Assembly: GCA_036971475.1 (NCBI GenBank)
Contig: JBAIZL010000006.1
Coordinates: 4,361,001 to 4,425,000 of the forward strand
DNA length: 64,000 nt
Source of the DNA: Prosapia bicincta
Taxonomy: Eukaryota; Arthropoda; Insecta; Hemiptera; Cercopidae
Reading direction: 5' to 3'
Shown: positions 61,325 to 64,000 of the stretch, piece by piece
How positions within the stretch are numbered: the first letter of the stretch is position 1
Layout of the letters: each line of letters starts with the position of its first letter
The notes under the pieces: model-generated
Seen by the model: only the letters and a program-made list of their open reading frames with translations
What the model was told of the DNA's origin: nothing
Databases searched by the model: none
Translations under genes and position numbers: made by a program

Positions 61325-61527
61325 CTCTTCTTGCTTGTTGGCGAAATCGTTGAGCGAACTGAAGCTTCCTCTGCTTCCGTGGTGGGACTTCCGTCTCAAC
61401 TCGGAATGTTCGTCCGCTCCGCACGCGTCCCCGCTTCGACTCTCTCCCTCTATTCTTGCTAACCTTTCGTTCTCAACGCACTGCCCCAAAGGGACCCCAA
61501 ACACTGACCCCGCAGTCGTTCCTTCTC
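61325..61527 (-). CDS. ARHGAP6-like RhoGAP protein, upstream exon
   Basis: A 203-bp exon after acceptor TATTTCTAG, with donor AAGAG|GTAAGG. It begins with the last two bases of a split codon and reads GEGTTAGSVFGVPLGQCVEN (its first Gly is the split codon and depends on the missing exon), then ERLARIEGESRSG, EHSELRRKSHHGSRG and SFSSLNDFANKQEE. VFGVPL followed by a short helical stretch is found in ARHGAP6 just upstream of its RhoGAP domain, which links this distant exon to the gene. The protein must start further upstream. No convincing exon with an ATG in the required phase was found between 61528 and 64000. Confidence 0.9.
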
Positions 61528-61589
61528 CTAGAAATAAAATCAGAAAACAATTTAATCCATAATAACCTGGAAAACTGGTGTTTTTTTTT

Positions 61590-61790
61590 ATTAGAAATGC
61601 ATTAAACCTCTTAAGCCACAAATACTTTCTATTTATGTCCTTATGTACGTTTCTATTGCAAAGCAATAATCTTCAGAGGAAATTATTACAAGTAAATAGT
61701 TTTGCAGCAATTTTCTTTGAAGATGGTTACTTTGGAATCGAAATGTACATCAGGACATAAATGAAACATTTTTAGGGGTTTAAGAAGTTT
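61590..61790. repeat. Family E inverted pair
   Basis: The left arm (minus strand) has CCTCTGAAGATTATTGCTTT, then GCAATAGAAACGTACATAAG and GACATAAATAG. The right arm (plus strand) has TTTGAAGATGGTTACTTTGG, then AATCGAAATGTACATCAGGA and CATAAATG. The outer ends (CATTAAACCTCTTAAGCC, and GGGGTTTAAGAAG) are also complementary. The unit is probably one small fold-back element. Confidence 0.65.
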
Positions 61791-61799
61791 TATATATTT

Positions 61800-64000
61800 A
61801 TAATTTAATTCATTTTATTTAAAATATTTTTAAAGTAAAATTTTATCTTTTTATACTTTATACAAGATTGTCAATAAATTTTAAATAAAGACCCTTTAGT
61901 TAAAACTATATTTTGTTTTAGTTAGTAAAAAAATATAAGTGTTTATAAATGTACTCACAAAACAGTTAAAAAAATAAACACCATCAACTGGAAGAAATGC
62001 AAGTTAAAAATACCGCGCTGTACAAATAGTTGCATATAGAACATCGGCGCTCGTTATCTCATCTCAGTTGTTATCAACATGCCAGTAAGGATTTACTACC
62101 TAACGTTATGTGGATATTCGTTAATCAATATTTCACAGTTATACTCTCCATTTCTGTTCAGACAGATACCAGACGATTCAGTCCAGTCACGCACTTCAGT
62201 TATGCCAGTATCTGTGACTGCGTGACCGTGCAGCCGTCACTCTCAGTGACGTTGTTTACAAGTGGCGGCCTTCGGTAGTGTTCATGTGCTGTAGCCGAAA
62301 TGGGCAGGTTTTCAGAACCATTTTATAAGTTTTAAGGCGAACGGTCGTTGTGACTTAAAGGGTAGTAATTAAAGGGTTGTTATGACTTTAAGGGAAGACA
62401 TTAAAAGGTTGTCGTGATTTAAAGGGTTCACATTAAAGGGCCGTTGTGACTGTTATGGTTTACGAAGGGTAACAAAGTTTTGAATAAATAAATAGGATTT
62501 CTGCTCCTACATAGCCTACTACTCATATGATTAAGAAACTTCTTGGAACACGACTAAACTTTCCTATCCACCAGGTCCCCAGGTGACAAATTAAGTAAGA
62601 TACAGAATGTGAAGGAGGCCAACTTTGTATAGGGATCATAAAGGTGTTTATCCTTTACGCCCGTTATAGGAACAAGGTTTAGAATATTTTGAAGAAGAAG
62701 AAATTTCACACAAAAAAACGGAATTAGTTTTACGGAGCGTAGAAAGAAAAAGTAGAAGCTAATTTGTAACAATTAATAAATATCCGACTTTTGAAGGAGT
62801 TTCTTCTACGAATATTTAAGAACTATTGAAGAAAATATTTAAAATTATTATAAAGCTATTGACAATAATCCAAATACTACTCAAATTAATCAATAATAAC
62901 TAAAACAAAAGTTATCAAGGTTATACCCTAATCTACTTTTCGATTACCATGCCATCATCAGAAAATCTTTTTACAAATAAAAATACAATCTAGAAAGCTT
63001 ATTACAATAAAATTACAAACTAGACTGGCCTATTATTTGAATAAGCTATATAGATTTTATTTCCATTGAAATAGAACCCTCTGATGATGATGAAATAGTC
63101 GTCGAAATGTACACAAGGTTTAATTATTGCAATATTACCAGCGCTCGTTATATTGTATTTAATTTAAATTGGAAATTCAACTGAAAAAGTAAATGACCTA
63201 CTGGAAGAAGAAAGACCCAAAACCTTAGAGAAAAGACTTAAGGTGTTTCAGATGAAAGTAGTAGAACGTACAAAACAGCGTTTTGTTACAAAAAGATTGT
63301 GTTTTAATATACAAGGTAAGGTGATTTGTAAAGAGTATTTTTTGTATAAATTTGGAAAGGTAGTTTCCGAAAAGTAAAAATGCATTTTGATCAGACGACT
63401 GAACCTGAGGTAAACCTTCAAAATCGCTTCAATGTAGTTGCAAAGAGAAACACCAAATAATCAGTATATGTTACACATTTTAATAACATCACTTCAATGA
63501 TAACTTTAAAAAAATCACTGATACAACACTGAACGCACACTGATACCGACGCAATGAGGTACTGTCAGTCCACTATTTCCTCCACGTATTTAAAATTGAA
63601 TTTGCCCTAAGACATTTTAAAAAAATTGTCAACAAGTCTATTTTAATTACCATAAAAAGTATGAAATTAAATTAAAATCATGTGAAATACTCACAAAATA
63701 TTCTCCCCACAAACACCCCTGTTTGAGAATGAAATTTCAAAATAAATTAAAAGACAAGTACAGATGAGAGATGACTTAAAATACATTTGTTTTTAGATAA
63801 GACTAGTATTTCACCCTGTCAACATTGCTAGCAAATGTTTTAAATAACACATTATCTTTACTAAAAAACAAACTGTTTTAATCTTAAATTTATTTGTAGT
63901 TTAATATAAGATCAAATATAATATAAGACTGGGGTTAATTAGCTTTACGATTAGGACAAATAGGCAAAATAATTTTTAAAAATATAGCAATTTGTAAAAT
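61800..64000. other. Upstream flank or intron of the RhoGAP gene
   Basis: A G+C-richer stretch at about 62020-62310 contains the palindrome CGTCACT-CTC-AGTGACG (62235-62251) and could be promoter or 5' UTR DNA, but no initiator or first exon can be shown. A family E pair lies at 62915-63130. Everything else is A+T-rich and unrecognised. Confidence 0.4.
62915..63130. repeat. Family E inverted pair, diverged
   Basis: The left arm (minus strand) has TTCTGATGATGGCATGGTAA, then TCGAAAAGTAGATTAGGG. The right arm (plus strand) has CCCTCTGATGATGATGAAAT, then AGTCGTCGAAATGTACACAA. The second keeps stem II as GATGA/TCGTC with one G.U pair. Confidence 0.55.

Noticed and set aside
61296..61562. Plus-strand ORF opposite the VFGVPL exon
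   Set aside because: It is the antisense shadow of exon 61325-61527; splice sites and homology support the minus strand only.

Overview
This is a eukaryotic (animal) window, very A+T-rich, made of one large minus-strand gene and a dense population of transposable elements and simple repeats. The gene is recognised from spliced exons that together encode a RhoGAP domain and flanking segments most like ARHGAP6 (Rho GTPase-activating protein 6). Large introns, high A+T content, Penelope-like elements, Tigger/pogo DNA transposons and very long (CA)n tracts suggest an invertebrate, probably an arthropod. The species cannot be named from the sequence.

The gene runs right to left. Eleven exons (61325-61527 down to 12319-12886) join with perfect phase agreement into 2,435 coding bases. 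They read as one split codon followed by 810 codons and a stop. The upstream start of the protein is not recognised and probably lies beyond the right edge. The order is: an N-terminal linker containing VFGVPL, the RhoGAP domain on four exons (41309-41515, 35016-35166, 34286-34429, 29784-29977), a short conserved post-GAP segment (26867-26967), and a long Ser/Thr/Arg-rich tail of low complexity. One intron is 19.8 kb and holds most of the satellite DNA. A second possible in-frame cassette exon (28127-28222) and a third, weaker one (57590-57661) are described.

The left flank (1-12,300) holds no convincing host gene. It contains Penelope-like fragments, a decayed LINE RNase H domain, nested fold-back elements and plain A+T-rich DNA. 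The introns contain a decayed Tigger element with terminal inverted repeats (16444-18311), a second Tigger fragment (about 19320-19920), and a degenerate Penelope-like element with reverse transcriptase and GIY-YIG regions (about 21560-23165). They also contain a minus-strand LTR retrotransposon with almost identical 953-bp LTRs and a 4-bp target duplication (49058-53652), and several minisatellites and microsatellites, including a pure (CA)257 tract 63 bp upstream of a catalytic exon.

The most interesting signal is a recurring small RNA-like module. At least five different fold-back or Penelope-related repeat families contain the same layout: stem I, a seven-base core, one extra base, a stem II hairpin, GAAA, a tiny stem III of four to six bases, then UC or UAC and (usually) the second strand of stem I. 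This is the hammerhead ribozyme topology known from Penelope-like elements. Some families keep the consensus core CUGANGA. Others carry UYGACAA or a relative, in which the C3-G8 core pair is replaced by U3-A8. Stem pairing is kept by compensating changes between copies. Catalytic activity is inference; the base-pairing pattern is read directly.
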